NCBI RefSeq assembly: GCF_047730065.1
Contig: NZ_CP159829.1
Coordinates: 496,001-560,000 of the forward strand
Length of the DNA: 64,000 nucleotides
Origin: Njordibacter sp028825405
GTDB taxonomy: Bacteria > Pseudomonadota > Gammaproteobacteria > Pseudomonadales > Balneatricaceae
Direction: 5' to 3'
In this document: positions 8,505 to 17,660 of the stretch, piece by piece
How positions within the stretch are numbered: position 1 is the stretch's first letter
Layout of the letters: every line of letters starts with the position of its first letter
Position numbers and translations under genes: made by a program
Notes under the pieces: generated by a model
What the model saw: the letters and a program-made list of their open reading frames with translations, nothing else
Databases searched by the model: none
Told to the model about the DNA's origin: nothing

Positions 8505-9940
8505 GGCAAGAAAAAACTCCGAGCATTGATGAAATCATGCAAAATGTTGGCAAGGAAGTGGCGCACCGTGCTGCATATGATTTGGACAAGGCGCCGACCA
8601 CCCTTACGCCACAATCCGCACCCACCATATCCCTAGAGCCAGTCATTAGTTTTAGTCAAAAATCCATCTATCACCGTGACGAGTTTACTGCCTACGATGA
8701 TCTTGAATTTGTTGAAAATGCCTTTCTTGGTATATTACAAAGGCCAGCAGATGAGACTGGATTAAGTGATTACGTGCATTTTTTGCGTAATGGTGGAGCT
8801 AAAGAATCTATATTGATCACCTTATTATCATCGGATGAGGCAAAAAATAACGCTATCGTAGTGGCTGGTCTCAAATGGCACCGCATACTTAAGCGCTTGC
8901 GTAGAATATTGCCTAACAGCCGATATATTGCTGCCACAATAGACAAGTTAGATCGTTTTTTTGCACCATGGTATCGCTCAAACCCAGCCCTGCGTCACCA
9001 GCTCAGTGTTCAAAGAGCTGTAAATCAACATGCCCAAGCCACTAGCCTTTATTTAGAGCGGCATCTACAAACCTATGCAGAGCAAGCAGAGCTGCAGGCA
9101 GCCCAAATTAAGCAACTGAGCATGCAGGTGCAAGTGAATCAGAGTGACTTGGCTATTAGCAGAGGGCACACTCATAGCCTATTGTCCCGTCTTGAGGGAG
9201 ATCGTCAAGGCGACAAATTAGGGCCAATAAAATCAAGTCAGTTGAATGAGCAGCATAAATTTGATGCCTTTTACCTCGCCTTTGAAGATGCCTGTCGTGG
9301 CACAGACGAAGCAACCTCGTCTAAATTACAAGCATACGCTCCATACATACAGCAGGTAGTTGATACGTTTGGCCCACTAACTAGTGCGGCAGACATAGGG
9401 TGTGGCAGAGGTGAATGGCTGGATCTTCTGAGGCAATTTAACATAGCTGCCCAAGGTGTTGATTTGAACCAAGTCATGATTGATCATTGCCTTGTCCAAG
9501 GCCATCAGGTTGAGCAAGCTGACGCTTTAATTTGGATGCAGCAACAGCAGCCACAAAGTCAACATCTGGTGTCTAGCTTTCATGTTATTGAACATATCCC
9601 ATTTAAAGAGTACTACCTTTGGTTTGAGCAATTTTCACGTATATTAGCCCCTGGTGGAATGTTGATACTAGAAACGCCAAACCCTGAAAACGTATTGGTA
9701 GGCAGTCATACTTTTTATCATGACCCCACACATTTAAACCCGATTACACCGACTTTTTTGGAGTTTACCGCTAAGTTCTTTGGCCTACAGTTACTGGCAA
9801 TAGAGCGTCTAAATCCCTACCCCGAAAGTGCCAAAGTTAAAGGGCTTGATGAGCTCACAGAGCGAGTCAACGGTCATTTATGTGGGCCCCAAGATTATGG
9901 TTTAATTGCAATTAAACCTCAGGCTCTTGCTGCCCCATGA
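8501..9940 (+). CDS. DUF4214-containing SAM-dependent methyltransferase
   Basis: Predicted cytoplasmic class I methyltransferase, 479 aa. Residues about 65-120 (FVENAFLGILQRPADETG, then SDEAKN) match a DUF4214 unit; a helical, Q-rich linker follows (about 165-245). The C-terminal half is a Rossmann-type methyltransferase: motif I ADIGCGRGEWLDLL near residue 298, an acidic GVDLN at the end of strand 2, FHVIEHI, and LAPGGMLILETPNPEN. The position after Wzt fits a glycan-capping enzyme as in WbdD-type systems. Its DUF4214 domain also occurs in the giant secreted proteins, so a protein substrate is an alternative. It overlaps both neighbours by 4 bp. Confidence 0.85.
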   Translation: MRQEKTPSIDEIMQNVGKEVAHRAAYDLDKAPTTLTPQSAPTISLEPVISFSQKSIYHRDEFTAYDDLEFVENAFLGILQRPADETGLSDYVHFLRNGGAKESILITLLSSDEAKNNAIVVAGLKWHRILKRLRRILPNSRYIAATIDKLDRFFAPWYRSNPALRHQLSVQRAVNQHAQATSLYLERHLQTYAEQAELQAAQIKQLSMQVQVNQSDLAISRGHTHSLLSRLEGDRQGDKLGPIKSSQLNEQHKFDAFYLAFEDACRGTDEATSSKLQAYAPYIQQVVDTFGPLTSAADIGCGRGEWLDLLRQFNIAAQGVDLNQVMIDHCLVQGHQVEQADALIWMQQQQPQSQHLVSSFHVIEHIPFKEYYLWFEQFSRILAPGGMLILETPNPENVLVGSHTFYHDPTHLNPITPTFLEFTAKFFGLQLLAIERLNPYPESAKVKGLDELTERVNGHLCGPQDYGLIAIKPQALAAP

Positions 9941-10965
9941 ACATTATAGTTACAGCCAATGCAGTGCCCTTCATCCATGGTGGTGCAGATTATCATATAG
10001 AAGGCTTGATCAAAGAGCTGAGGATTAGAGGGCACAAGGTTGAATCCATAAGGTTCCCTTTTCAATTTAATCCTAACTCTGAAGTGACAAACCTGATGGT
10101 GTTTTGTGAGTCTCAGAACTACAACTGCCCTAATGGGCAAGTCGTAGATAGGGTAATTAGCTTACAATTTCCTGCGTATGGTGTGCACCATCATAGCCAT
10201 GTGATTTGGTTAATGCACCAACATCGCGAAGCGTACGATTTGTATCCAAACGACCCCAAAAGCCAGCAAACGGTGTTACGTGATCAAATAGTAGACTACG
10301 ATAACCGCACCATTTCTGCAGCTGCAAAGGTCTTCGCTAATTCCATCTGTGTTTCAGAACGGTTGCAGAAATTTAATCAAATTAAATCAGCTCCCTTGTA
10401 CCATCCTCCCTATGCTTGGAAACACTTTTATAACCAAGAAGCGCAAGACTTTATATTTTTCCCCAGTCGGTTGGAACAACTCAAGCGTCAAGAATTACTG
10501 ATAAAAGCAGCACAGTATTTGGAATCCCCAGTAAAAATTATTCTAGGTGGGAGTGGTGGGCAGCGTGGAGCTTATCAAGTGATGATTGACAAGTTCGACC
10601 TAGGAGATAGGGTAAGGCTTATAGGGCGTTTTAGTGAGCAAGAAAAGTTCACCTACTATGCCCAATGCTTAGCAGTATTCTTCGCTCCAAAAGACGAAGA
10701 TTATGGCTATATTACCCTTGAAGCAATGCTCTCGTCTAAGCCAGTGATTACCTGTAAAGACTCCGGTGGTCCACTTGAATTCGTTGAGGATCAAATCACT
10801 GGATATGTGTGTGATCCTGATCCTAGGACTATTGCAAGGGCCATAGATAAGCTCTATGCAGACAAACAAAAAGCTAAGTCTATGGGGCAAGCAGGCTACA
10901 ATAAATACCATGCCGCCAATATTAGTTGGGACAATGTTATTGAAAACTTGCTGGGGCCTCTGTGA
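9937..10965 (+). CDS. Glycosyltransferase family 4
   Basis: GT4-type enzyme of 342 aa in the glycan operon. It starts with a glycine-rich acceptor loop (NAVPFIHGGADYHIEGLI). Donor-domain features are FFPSRLEQLKRQELLIKAA, ILGGSGGQ, and the C-terminal APKDEDYGYITLEAM, where E-D-Y-G-Y-I-T-L-E carries the paired glutamates of the E-x7-E motif. The ATG overlaps the stop of the methyltransferase gene (ATGA), and the stop overlaps the GTG start of the next gene. Its donor is unknown; it resembles the N-terminal module of the following double enzyme (SQEDYGLITIES), suggesting related activities. Confidence 0.88.
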   Translation: MNIIVTANAVPFIHGGADYHIEGLIKELRIRGHKVESIRFPFQFNPNSEVTNLMVFCESQNYNCPNGQVVDRVISLQFPAYGVHHHSHVIWLMHQHREAYDLYPNDPKSQQTVLRDQIVDYDNRTISAAAKVFANSICVSERLQKFNQIKSAPLYHPPYAWKHFYNQEAQDFIFFPSRLEQLKRQELLIKAAQYLESPVKIILGGSGGQRGAYQVMIDKFDLGDRVRLIGRFSEQEKFTYYAQCLAVFFAPKDEDYGYITLEAMLSSKPVITCKDSGGPLEFVEDQITGYVCDPDPRTIARAIDKLYADKQKAKSMGQAGYNKYHAANISWDNVIENLLGPL

Positions 10966-13325
10966 AAATAGCCATTCTTGCCCCTAGTCCAGTTCCCTTT
11001 GTGGTGGGTGGTGCCGAAAATTTGTGGATGGGCCTGCTGACGCACTTTAATCAATGTGAAAATGTTCAAGCAGAACTCATTAAAGTTCCTGTAAGAGAAG
11101 ATAATTTATATCAGCTGGCCAAGGCATACTTAGCGTTTCTAGAGTTTAATTTATCGCACTTTGACATGGTATTGAGCACTAAATACCCAGCATGGTTAAC
11201 CCAGCACGATAACCACCACGTATACCTGCAGCACAAGTTGCGTGGTCTATATGACACTTATCCATCGCAGATGAGTATAACCATCGACACTCTGCCAGCC
11301 GCCCTTGAATTGGTGCAAAGGAACATCGCTAACCCAGCTTCCACAAAGGCCATCGTAAGGGCTGTGCTCACAGATATAGTTGCCTATGGAGAGAATGATA
11401 GTGAACACTCAGACATAATGTCTCTCCCTAACCCGTTTGCAAGAGCTGTGGTTCATTGGCTGGATGAGTTTTCGTTTTCAGGGCAAAAAATAAAGTCATT
11501 TAGCGCCATATCAAACACCGTAAAAAACCGTTTGGATTACTTTCCAGAAGACAGACCGGTCAGCGTTTTACACCATCCGAGTAGTTTACAACCTGCGTCA
11601 GACAAAGGGCAGCTCCGTTGTGGCTTTTTTACCACCAGTAGGCACGAAGGTAGTAAGCGTATAGACCTGCTAATCGAAGCCTTTAAGCTGACCAAAGGCC
11701 TGTGGACACTTCGGATTGCAGGGCAGGGGCCAATCACGAAAGAGCTAAAAAAACTGGCGCAATCAGACCATAGAATTGAATTCATAGGCCGGGTGACAGA
11801 CGCTCAATTAGCGCAAGAATACCGTAAAGCAAAGTGGGTGTTATTTACTCCTAGTCAGGAAGATTATGGACTCATCACCATAGAATCACTGCAAGCGGCC
11901 ACCCCAGTCATTGCTACTGTCGATAGTGGAGGAGTGACAGAGCTCATCCGCCATGAAAAAAATGGACTCATTGTTGAGCCAACCATAACAGCCCTAACTG
12001 ATATCATGCAGGCGTGCATAGAAGGAAAATACAATGGCCATGAGTTAGGTCAGCAAGGTCAGGCTGATGTTTTGGGTATAAGCTGGCACCAGTTAACTCA
12101 TCAGTTATTGCGCGGGCAACGTAGGGCTGAATTAGAGTCAACAAACAAACACTTGGTTGTTGTAGCCCCTTTTCAGGTTTGGCCTGCCCTTGGTGGTGGA
12201 CAAGAGCGTATCTATCAGCTATACCGCCATCTGGCACCTAATCACAGAGTGACCATTGTAGGCCTAACAAACAGCATAGAAGATGCTTGTGAGACTCAGC
12301 TTGCTCCTAATTTTAGCCAAATACTGGTACCTAAAAGCAAAGAGCATCTCGCTTTAGATTTTGACTTAGCTCATCAAACTGGTCAATCAGTCACAGACAT
12401 CGCTGCAATAGAAGGCTATCGAAAAACGCCAGAACTAGTTAGGGTTCTGGCGCGCCTAGCGCGCACTGCAGATGTGTTTGTGGCCTCTCATCCATATCTC
12501 CTATATGCCATAAGGGATGTATGGCGAGGGCCTGTTTGGTATGACGCTCATAATGTAGAGTACACCATGAAACAATCCATTCTTTTGAACTCAAGTGGTC
12601 ATGAAAAGCTTTTGAATCAAGTGTGGAAGGTTGAGCAGCAAGCGTGCTTACATAGTGACTATGTGTATACCTGCAGCGCAGATGATGCCAAACAGTTGCA
12701 GGAGTTCTACCAGGCTGATTCAGGTAAGTTTTTGGTGGTGCCTAATGGTGTGGATTTGCATGCCAGTCCTTTTTTAACTTCGATTCAAAAAGTAGGTCTT
12801 AAAAAACGTCTTGGCCTCACACGCTTCACAGCTATATTTATAGGGAGTTGGCACGGGCCAAATATAGAAGCGGTAGCATGGCTAAAAACTCTCGCTGAAG
12901 AGTGCCCACATATAGATATATTAATACTCGGGAGTGTTTGCAACCACCCTATATTAGAGGTTGTGCCTACCAATATGAAGTTATTTGGCGTGGTAGGTTC
13001 GGCACAAAAAAATACCCTAATACATGCAGCAGACGTGACTCTAAATCCAATGGAGGAAGGTTCTGGTACCAACTTAAAAATGCTAGAGTATGCAGCCCTA
13101 GGCACTTTGATCATCTCTACTCCCTTTGGTAACAGAGGGTTGGATTTTGAACATAAGAAACACTTAATTCTAGCTCAAAGGTCAGGCATTTCATCTGTCC
13201 TTAACGAGGTCATAAACGACTTTTATGATGTCTCACTGTATCAAGACAACGCCTTTTTGCTCTGCAAGTCTAACTACTGCTGGAGCGTAATTAACCAAAC
13301 CCTGGGTAAAATCCCAATTCATTAG
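10962..13325 (+). CDS. Two-module glycosyltransferase (tandem GT4 domains)
   Basis: Fusion protein of 787 aa with two GT-B glycosyltransferase modules, probably adding two successive sugars. Module 1 (about 1-385) has PSPVPFVVGGAENLWMGLL, FTTSRHEGSKRIDLLIEAF and the E-x7-E segment SQEDYGLITIES. Module 2 (about 395-787) starts with VVVAPFQVWPALGGGQERIY, includes WYDAHNVEYTMK and VPNGVD, and ends with GSGTNLKMLEYAALG. GTG start, chosen because it overlaps the previous stop (GTGA) and gives the glycine loop at the usual distance. It is the last gene of the long run; no hairpin terminator is visible in the following 190 bp. Confidence 0.88.
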   Translation: MKIAILAPSPVPFVVGGAENLWMGLLTHFNQCENVQAELIKVPVREDNLYQLAKAYLAFLEFNLSHFDMVLSTKYPAWLTQHDNHHVYLQHKLRGLYDTYPSQMSITIDTLPAALELVQRNIANPASTKAIVRAVLTDIVAYGENDSEHSDIMSLPNPFARAVVHWLDEFSFSGQKIKSFSAISNTVKNRLDYFPEDRPVSVLHHPSSLQPASDKGQLRCGFFTTSRHEGSKRIDLLIEAFKLTKGLWTLRIAGQGPITKELKKLAQSDHRIEFIGRVTDAQLAQEYRKAKWVLFTPSQEDYGLITIESLQAATPVIATVDSGGVTELIRHEKNGLIVEPTITALTDIMQACIEGKYNGHELGQQGQADVLGISWHQLTHQLLRGQRRAELESTNKHLVVVAPFQVWPALGGGQERIYQLYRHLAPNHRVTIVGLTNSIEDACETQLAPNFSQILVPKSKEHLALDFDLAHQTGQSVTDIAAIEGYRKTPELVRVLARLARTADVFVASHPYLLYAIRDVWRGPVWYDAHNVEYTMKQSILLNSSGHEKLLNQVWKVEQQACLHSDYVYTCSADDAKQLQEFYQADSGKFLVVPNGVDLHASPFLTSIQKVGLKKRLGLTRFTAIFIGSWHGPNIEAVAWLKTLAEECPHIDILILGSVCNHPILEVVPTNMKLFGVVGSAQKNTLIHAADVTLNPMEEGSGTNLKMLEYAALGTLIISTPFGNRGLDFEHKKHLILAQRSGISSVLNEVINDFYDVSLYQDNAFLLCKSNYCWSVINQTLGKIPIH

Positions 13326-13366
13326 GCATGCCCTTAGCTACGGTTCTTTGTTGGTATACTTAAAAA

Positions 13367-13382
13367 TGTGACATCTGTCACA
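13367..13382. promoter_or_regulatory. CRP-like binding site upstream of the FecR/cyclase genes
   Basis: Second perfect TGTGA-N6-TCACA palindrome (spacer CATCTG) in the window, placed 138 bp before the FecR-domain gene in a 194-bp intergenic gap. The match is read directly; binding by CRP or a Vfr-like protein is inferred. Confidence 0.65.
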
Positions 13383-13519
13383 TTCATTTACTCAGATGAT
13401 GTGCATCATGCGTAAATTGAGATAGTAATGTCAAAAAATGATTTGAGTGTTAAGATGTATTTGGGAAGCGGTTCTCCTATGAAAAATGGCGTGTTAGGCA
13501 TTATAGCCTGGGGTATTTA

Positions 13520-15691
13520 ATGGCGAAGTTACGTTATAAAAACGTGTGTATTCTGATAGTAACGCTTTTAATGATGTTAGGTAACTCCGTGCCTGTGATA
13601 GCCAGTGATGAAGCCTCACCGTTGGTTGCTGGTCAGGTAGTTTTTGCTGTGGGCGACGCATACGTGGTCAGCCTTTCTGGTCCACAAAAAGCTACGGTGG
13701 GCTCCATTGTGTTGGCAGGGGATCGGCTTGTCACTGGCGTTAATGGTTATGTTCATCTGCGCATGGCCGATGGTGCATTTTTAGGTGTTCGGTCAGATTC
13801 TTTACTTGAAGTAAACGAATATATGTTTGACATGACAAAGCCAGAGAATGGCCGTGTTCGTCTGTTTCTTAAAGAAGGCACTGTGAGGGCAATCTCTGGC
13901 CGCATTGCCGATGAGAACAAACAAAACTTTAGATTGAACACCCCTCTGGCTGCCATTGGTGTAAGGGGTACAGATTTTATAGCTGCTGCAGACCAAGGCA
14001 GTACGAAAGTTGCTGTTACATCTGGGGGCATATCGATGTCTCCCTATGGAGAGCGGTGTGTTGTGGTTGAGCTAGGATCCTGTTTGGGTGATCACGTCAT
14101 CGACCTAAATGCCAAACGAGCAAACTCTTTTCTAGTGGTTAGGCAAGGCCAAGCAGCTGTTCAAGTGCTCAACGGTGACATTGAAACGCTATTTGCGCCA
14201 GCACACCCCCAAGAAAAATATGACACTAACATCAACCTGAGTCACCTCGACGATGGAAGTCTCAATGATGACACCTCGCATGTTTTAACCTTTGAGTCAC
14301 AGAAAAAAATGTCAGAGCAAGAAATTAAAGCCCTTAACTTGTTGCCCTCTGTTGTCGCTCAAGAGTTGCTGCAAATAGATACCTTAGAGCTTGTCCGTTT
14401 GTCCAGTGCCGTGGGTGTTCAGCAAGCTTACCGTCAAAAATTAGATCGAAAGGTGGTGAACATTGCAGACGGTTTGTTTAATATTGTCGCTCAAAGCCAA
14501 CCATTGATGCGTTTTTATGACCAGACTGGCATGCTGGCTTGGAGTGACAGTGAGGATGCGGCCATGTTTGATGAGCGGATCATTGCCATGCAAAAAGGCC
14601 AAACCTATGAAGCGCTAATGGCCCAGATTGGCGTGGGCGCTTATTTGCAGGGATTCGGTATGAAAGCAGCCCAAGCAGATGCAGCAATAGGTGCCTGGAG
14701 CGACTATTACATTGGCAGTCTGCAAGAACCAATTGCTCAATTAGGGACAAGCAACTTGTACCATCCGGAAGGTTTGAAAACACTTGCAACGCTGCCTCTT
14801 AACTCTTACTTTCCACAAATGAACGTAACTTACGAAAGTCACGATGCAAATATCATAAGTTCAAGTGATGGAATGGTTATAGAAGATGTAGTGTTCAAAA
14901 TTAACCATAACAATGGTGTCTTTGAGGCAAAGATTAAAGTAAGTGATATGGTCAATGGTCAGCAAGACTATGCCGTCACAGGGAGCTTAAATATGAGTGG
15001 TATGGTCTTTGGTGCTAATGAAAGTGCGGCACTAGAAGGCCTGATAATTAATGCGACTGGTCAAATAGCTACTATATTCAATTATAACAATGGGAGCGCT
15101 CAGGGTGATGCGCTTTTATTGTTTGATGACACTGCTTTATTTTGGGATGAAGCACGCTTAGAAGCATCGCCAGCGCTCTACAAGGCAGATGGCAACGCAT
15201 TAATTAACTGGGGTCGATGGGAACACTATGCACCACTAGATGATAAGGTCATCGAACGACTCCACCTAGCTAACTTGGACCTAGTGGCCAAAAACTCATA
15301 TTTTGCGTTGTTTCAGCCGATTACTGCGGCGCATGCAATGCCCATAGGCGATTCTTTTAACTTTGGTCTTGGAAGTTATGAAGCACTGCATGTTACTGAG
15401 GGTGGAACAACCACAGCTACACTTACGGATGCTAAGCTCAATATTAATTTTTCAACTGCACAATTTAGCACTCAAATGGATGTGACGGCGCCTAGATTAT
15501 TAGCACCTATACATCTGTTTGCACAAGGTGAGGTGGGTGTCATTGGGCAGTTGTTATCATCTGCGCTAGGTAGCAACATTAACGTGGCTGGCGCGGTGGC
15601 TGATAACGGCAGCAGCGTAGGACTGTTATTAGAACATCTTATTAATGACACCTCCTCAGTCGTAGCAGCCACGGAGTGGATGCCTGAATAG
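13520..15691 (+). CDS. Secreted FecR-domain protein
   Basis: A 723-aa exported protein. It has an N-terminal signal peptide (hydrophobic stretch CILIVTLLMMLGNSVPVIAS) followed by a FecR domain at about 38-175, recognised from GQVVFAVGDAYVV, LRMADGAFLGVRSDS and the hallmark LAAIGVRGTDF. The remaining 550 residues are not recognised; the last part is rich in beta-type and small residues. FecR domains outside iron-dicitrate regulation often occur beside CHASE2 cyclases, exactly as here, and are thought to be periplasmic sensory or ligand-binding parts. It heads a co-directional set with the cyclase (77-bp gap), the TPR-barrel gene and the MBL hydrolase. Role in surface sensing is inferred. Confidence 0.85.
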   Translation: MAKLRYKNVCILIVTLLMMLGNSVPVIASDEASPLVAGQVVFAVGDAYVVSLSGPQKATVGSIVLAGDRLVTGVNGYVHLRMADGAFLGVRSDSLLEVNEYMFDMTKPENGRVRLFLKEGTVRAISGRIADENKQNFRLNTPLAAIGVRGTDFIAAADQGSTKVAVTSGGISMSPYGERCVVVELGSCLGDHVIDLNAKRANSFLVVRQGQAAVQVLNGDIETLFAPAHPQEKYDTNINLSHLDDGSLNDDTSHVLTFESQKKMSEQEIKALNLLPSVVAQELLQIDTLELVRLSSAVGVQQAYRQKLDRKVVNIADGLFNIVAQSQPLMRFYDQTGMLAWSDSEDAAMFDERIIAMQKGQTYEALMAQIGVGAYLQGFGMKAAQADAAIGAWSDYYIGSLQEPIAQLGTSNLYHPEGLKTLATLPLNSYFPQMNVTYESHDANIISSSDGMVIEDVVFKINHNNGVFEAKIKVSDMVNGQQDYAVTGSLNMSGMVFGANESAALEGLIINATGQIATIFNYNNGSAQGDALLLFDDTALFWDEARLEASPALYKADGNALINWGRWEHYAPLDDKVIERLHLANLDLVAKNSYFALFQPITAAHAMPIGDSFNFGLGSYEALHVTEGGTTTATLTDAKLNINFSTAQFSTQMDVTAPRLLAPIHLFAQGEVGVIGQLLSSALGSNINVAGAVADNGSSVGLLLEHLINDTSSVVAATEWMPE

Positions 15692-15768
15692 GCCTATTGC
15701 CATGGGTAACTCATCAACTTTCAACAAAAAATTGGTAACTAAACAACATTAAAGCTAATAACTACGGA

Positions 15769-17658
15769 ATGCGAATAGGTCTAACTTTTCTGATCCTTTT
15801 GTTCATTGTGGCAGTTTCATGGGCGAAAGCTTGGCCAAGTTTTGTGGATCGGATGGAGCTGGTCATCTACGATTGGAAAACCCAGCAATATATGGTTGAC
15901 GAAGTTGACAATCGCATCACCATTGTAGAAATCGATGAGCGAAGCTTGAAGGCAGAGGGTGGATGGCCTTGGCCTCGGGAAAAGCTTGCCCGTTTGCTGC
16001 GTGTGTTAAAAGACCATTACGAGGTCAGTGCCATCGGCTTAGATGTGTTCTTTCCAGAGGCTAAAGATTCTGTTACTGACGCATTTCTTGCCGACGCAGT
16101 CACAACTACCCGAACTGTGTTACCTATGGTTTTTTCCCAAGCAAAGCTTGCTCAAGGCATTTTAGGTGAAGCAGCGCAAGTAGAATTGCGTAACACCCTA
16201 GTCACCAAACAAGCCCAAGGTTATGTTGCTAATGGTGATTTTTTCCCAACTAATTATGTCGCTGGGCACATATCCCCTGTGGTTGACCCAGACGGCGTTA
16301 TCAGAAAGTTTACTCCAATTTTTGAGTATCAAGGGCAATACTATGAAGCCCTACCAATGGCTATGGTAAGGCAGTTATTTGGTATAGATTCCCTTGTTGT
16401 CGAAAGAGGGGAAACTATTAGTGAGGGATATCGCAGTTGGCATTTAAACTTAGACGAATATAACGACATTTTTTTGCCCGGTTTAGCCCGCATCCCCATT
16501 GACAGAAAAGGGGAATCTTTAATTCCCTACCACCATAATAGCGGTGGCTTTAATTATGTGAGTGCCAGCGACATCTTGTCCCAGCGGGTGCCAATGAGTA
16601 AAATGGTGGGCACTATTGTGTTTATTGGCCCTACGGCCACCGGTTTGTATGATTTAGTGGCGACTCCAATTGCGAGTCAGTTGCCTGGTGTAGAAATACA
16701 TGCTCATGTTCTGTCTGCTCTGATAGATGGTCGATTTTTGGCCACTAGCGATAATCAGGCACAGGATGAAGCCGTGGTGATGTTTTTATTGGCATTGATT
16801 GCGATCTTATTTGTTCGTAATTTGTCGCCAGTGCCAATTATTGTCACTATGATAGTACTGGGTGTTGCATGGTTTGTGGCCAACCTATTAGTGTGGCATT
16901 ATGTCGGCCTTAACGCACCCATGCTGCCACCATTTTTCTATTTAGCCTCTTTACTGGTGATGAATTTAGTCTTTAGTTTGCAGATATCGGGTAAACAAAA
17001 AGACCGTTTGACAAAGTCCTTCGAGCGCTATGTTCCGAGCGTAGTGTCTCAAGCATCAATCGATAAAAATGATAAGCTTCTTGAAGCAAAAGAAAGGCCT
17101 GTCACGGCCATGTTTCTTGACCTAAGGGGTTTTACTGCATGGTCTGAGCAACAGGCCGCTGTAGATGTAAGTCAATACATTGCATTGGTTATGCAGGAAG
17201 TCAGTAGTGTGGTGGGGCAGTATGGAGGCACTATTGACAAGTATATGGGGGACTCTGTAATGGCTTTTTGGGATAGCAAGGATGACACCTGTCATGCGCA
17301 ACAGGCTGTTGATGCTGCAATTGCCATAGAGCTGCATTTTAACAAGGCTGACAGTGTTATTAACCAGCATTCACAGCCCCTCGATTATGGCATTGGCATC
17401 AATTCGGGTACTGCAATGGTGGGGCAAATGGGCACCAAAGATAGGGCCAGTTATACGGTAATGGGTGATGTAGTAAACGTAGCATCTCGTTTGGAGGCAT
17501 TGAGTAGCACCATGGGTTGTCGCATTATTATAGGTTCAGAAACTGTTGAACAATTAGAAAATATTGTTTGTAAGAGTTTGGGTGAGGTTAATTTGCGCGG
17601 TCGGAAAAATTCTGTGTCAATTTATACGCCCACCATGCCAATAAACAATATAGGTTAG
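15769..17658 (+). CDS. CHASE2-domain class III adenylate/guanylate cyclase
   Basis: Membrane-bound nucleotide cyclase of 629 aa. An N-terminal helix is followed by a periplasmic CHASE2 sensor (about 25-320, with ITIVEIDERSLKAEGGWPWPR and IGLDVFFPE), three transmembrane helices (about 335-415) and a class III catalytic domain (about 440-620). The metal-binding aspartates are D451 (FLDLRGFTAW) and D495 (DKYMGDSVMAFW); K491 and VMGDVVNVASRLE are also present, so the site looks intact. Family members usually make cAMP. The presence of CRP-like sites at three nearby promoters fits cAMP as product, though cGMP is not excluded. The weak ribosome site ACGGA touches the ATG; the next gene follows after 2 bp. 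Confidence 0.93.
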   Translation: MRIGLTFLILLFIVAVSWAKAWPSFVDRMELVIYDWKTQQYMVDEVDNRITIVEIDERSLKAEGGWPWPREKLARLLRVLKDHYEVSAIGLDVFFPEAKDSVTDAFLADAVTTTRTVLPMVFSQAKLAQGILGEAAQVELRNTLVTKQAQGYVANGDFFPTNYVAGHISPVVDPDGVIRKFTPIFEYQGQYYEALPMAMVRQLFGIDSLVVERGETISEGYRSWHLNLDEYNDIFLPGLARIPIDRKGESLIPYHHNSGGFNYVSASDILSQRVPMSKMVGTIVFIGPTATGLYDLVATPIASQLPGVEIHAHVLSALIDGRFLATSDNQAQDEAVVMFLLALIAILFVRNLSPVPIIVTMIVLGVAWFVANLLVWHYVGLNAPMLPPFFYLASLLVMNLVFSLQISGKQKDRLTKSFERYVPSVVSQASIDKNDKLLEAKERPVTAMFLDLRGFTAWSEQQAAVDVSQYIALVMQEVSSVVGQYGGTIDKYMGDSVMAFWDSKDDTCHAQQAVDAAIAIELHFNKADSVINQHSQPLDYGIGINSGTAMVGQMGTKDRASYTVMGDVVNVASRLEALSSTMGCRIIIGSETVEQLENIVCKSLGEVNLRGRKNSVSIYTPTMPINNIG

Positions 17659-17660
17659 TC

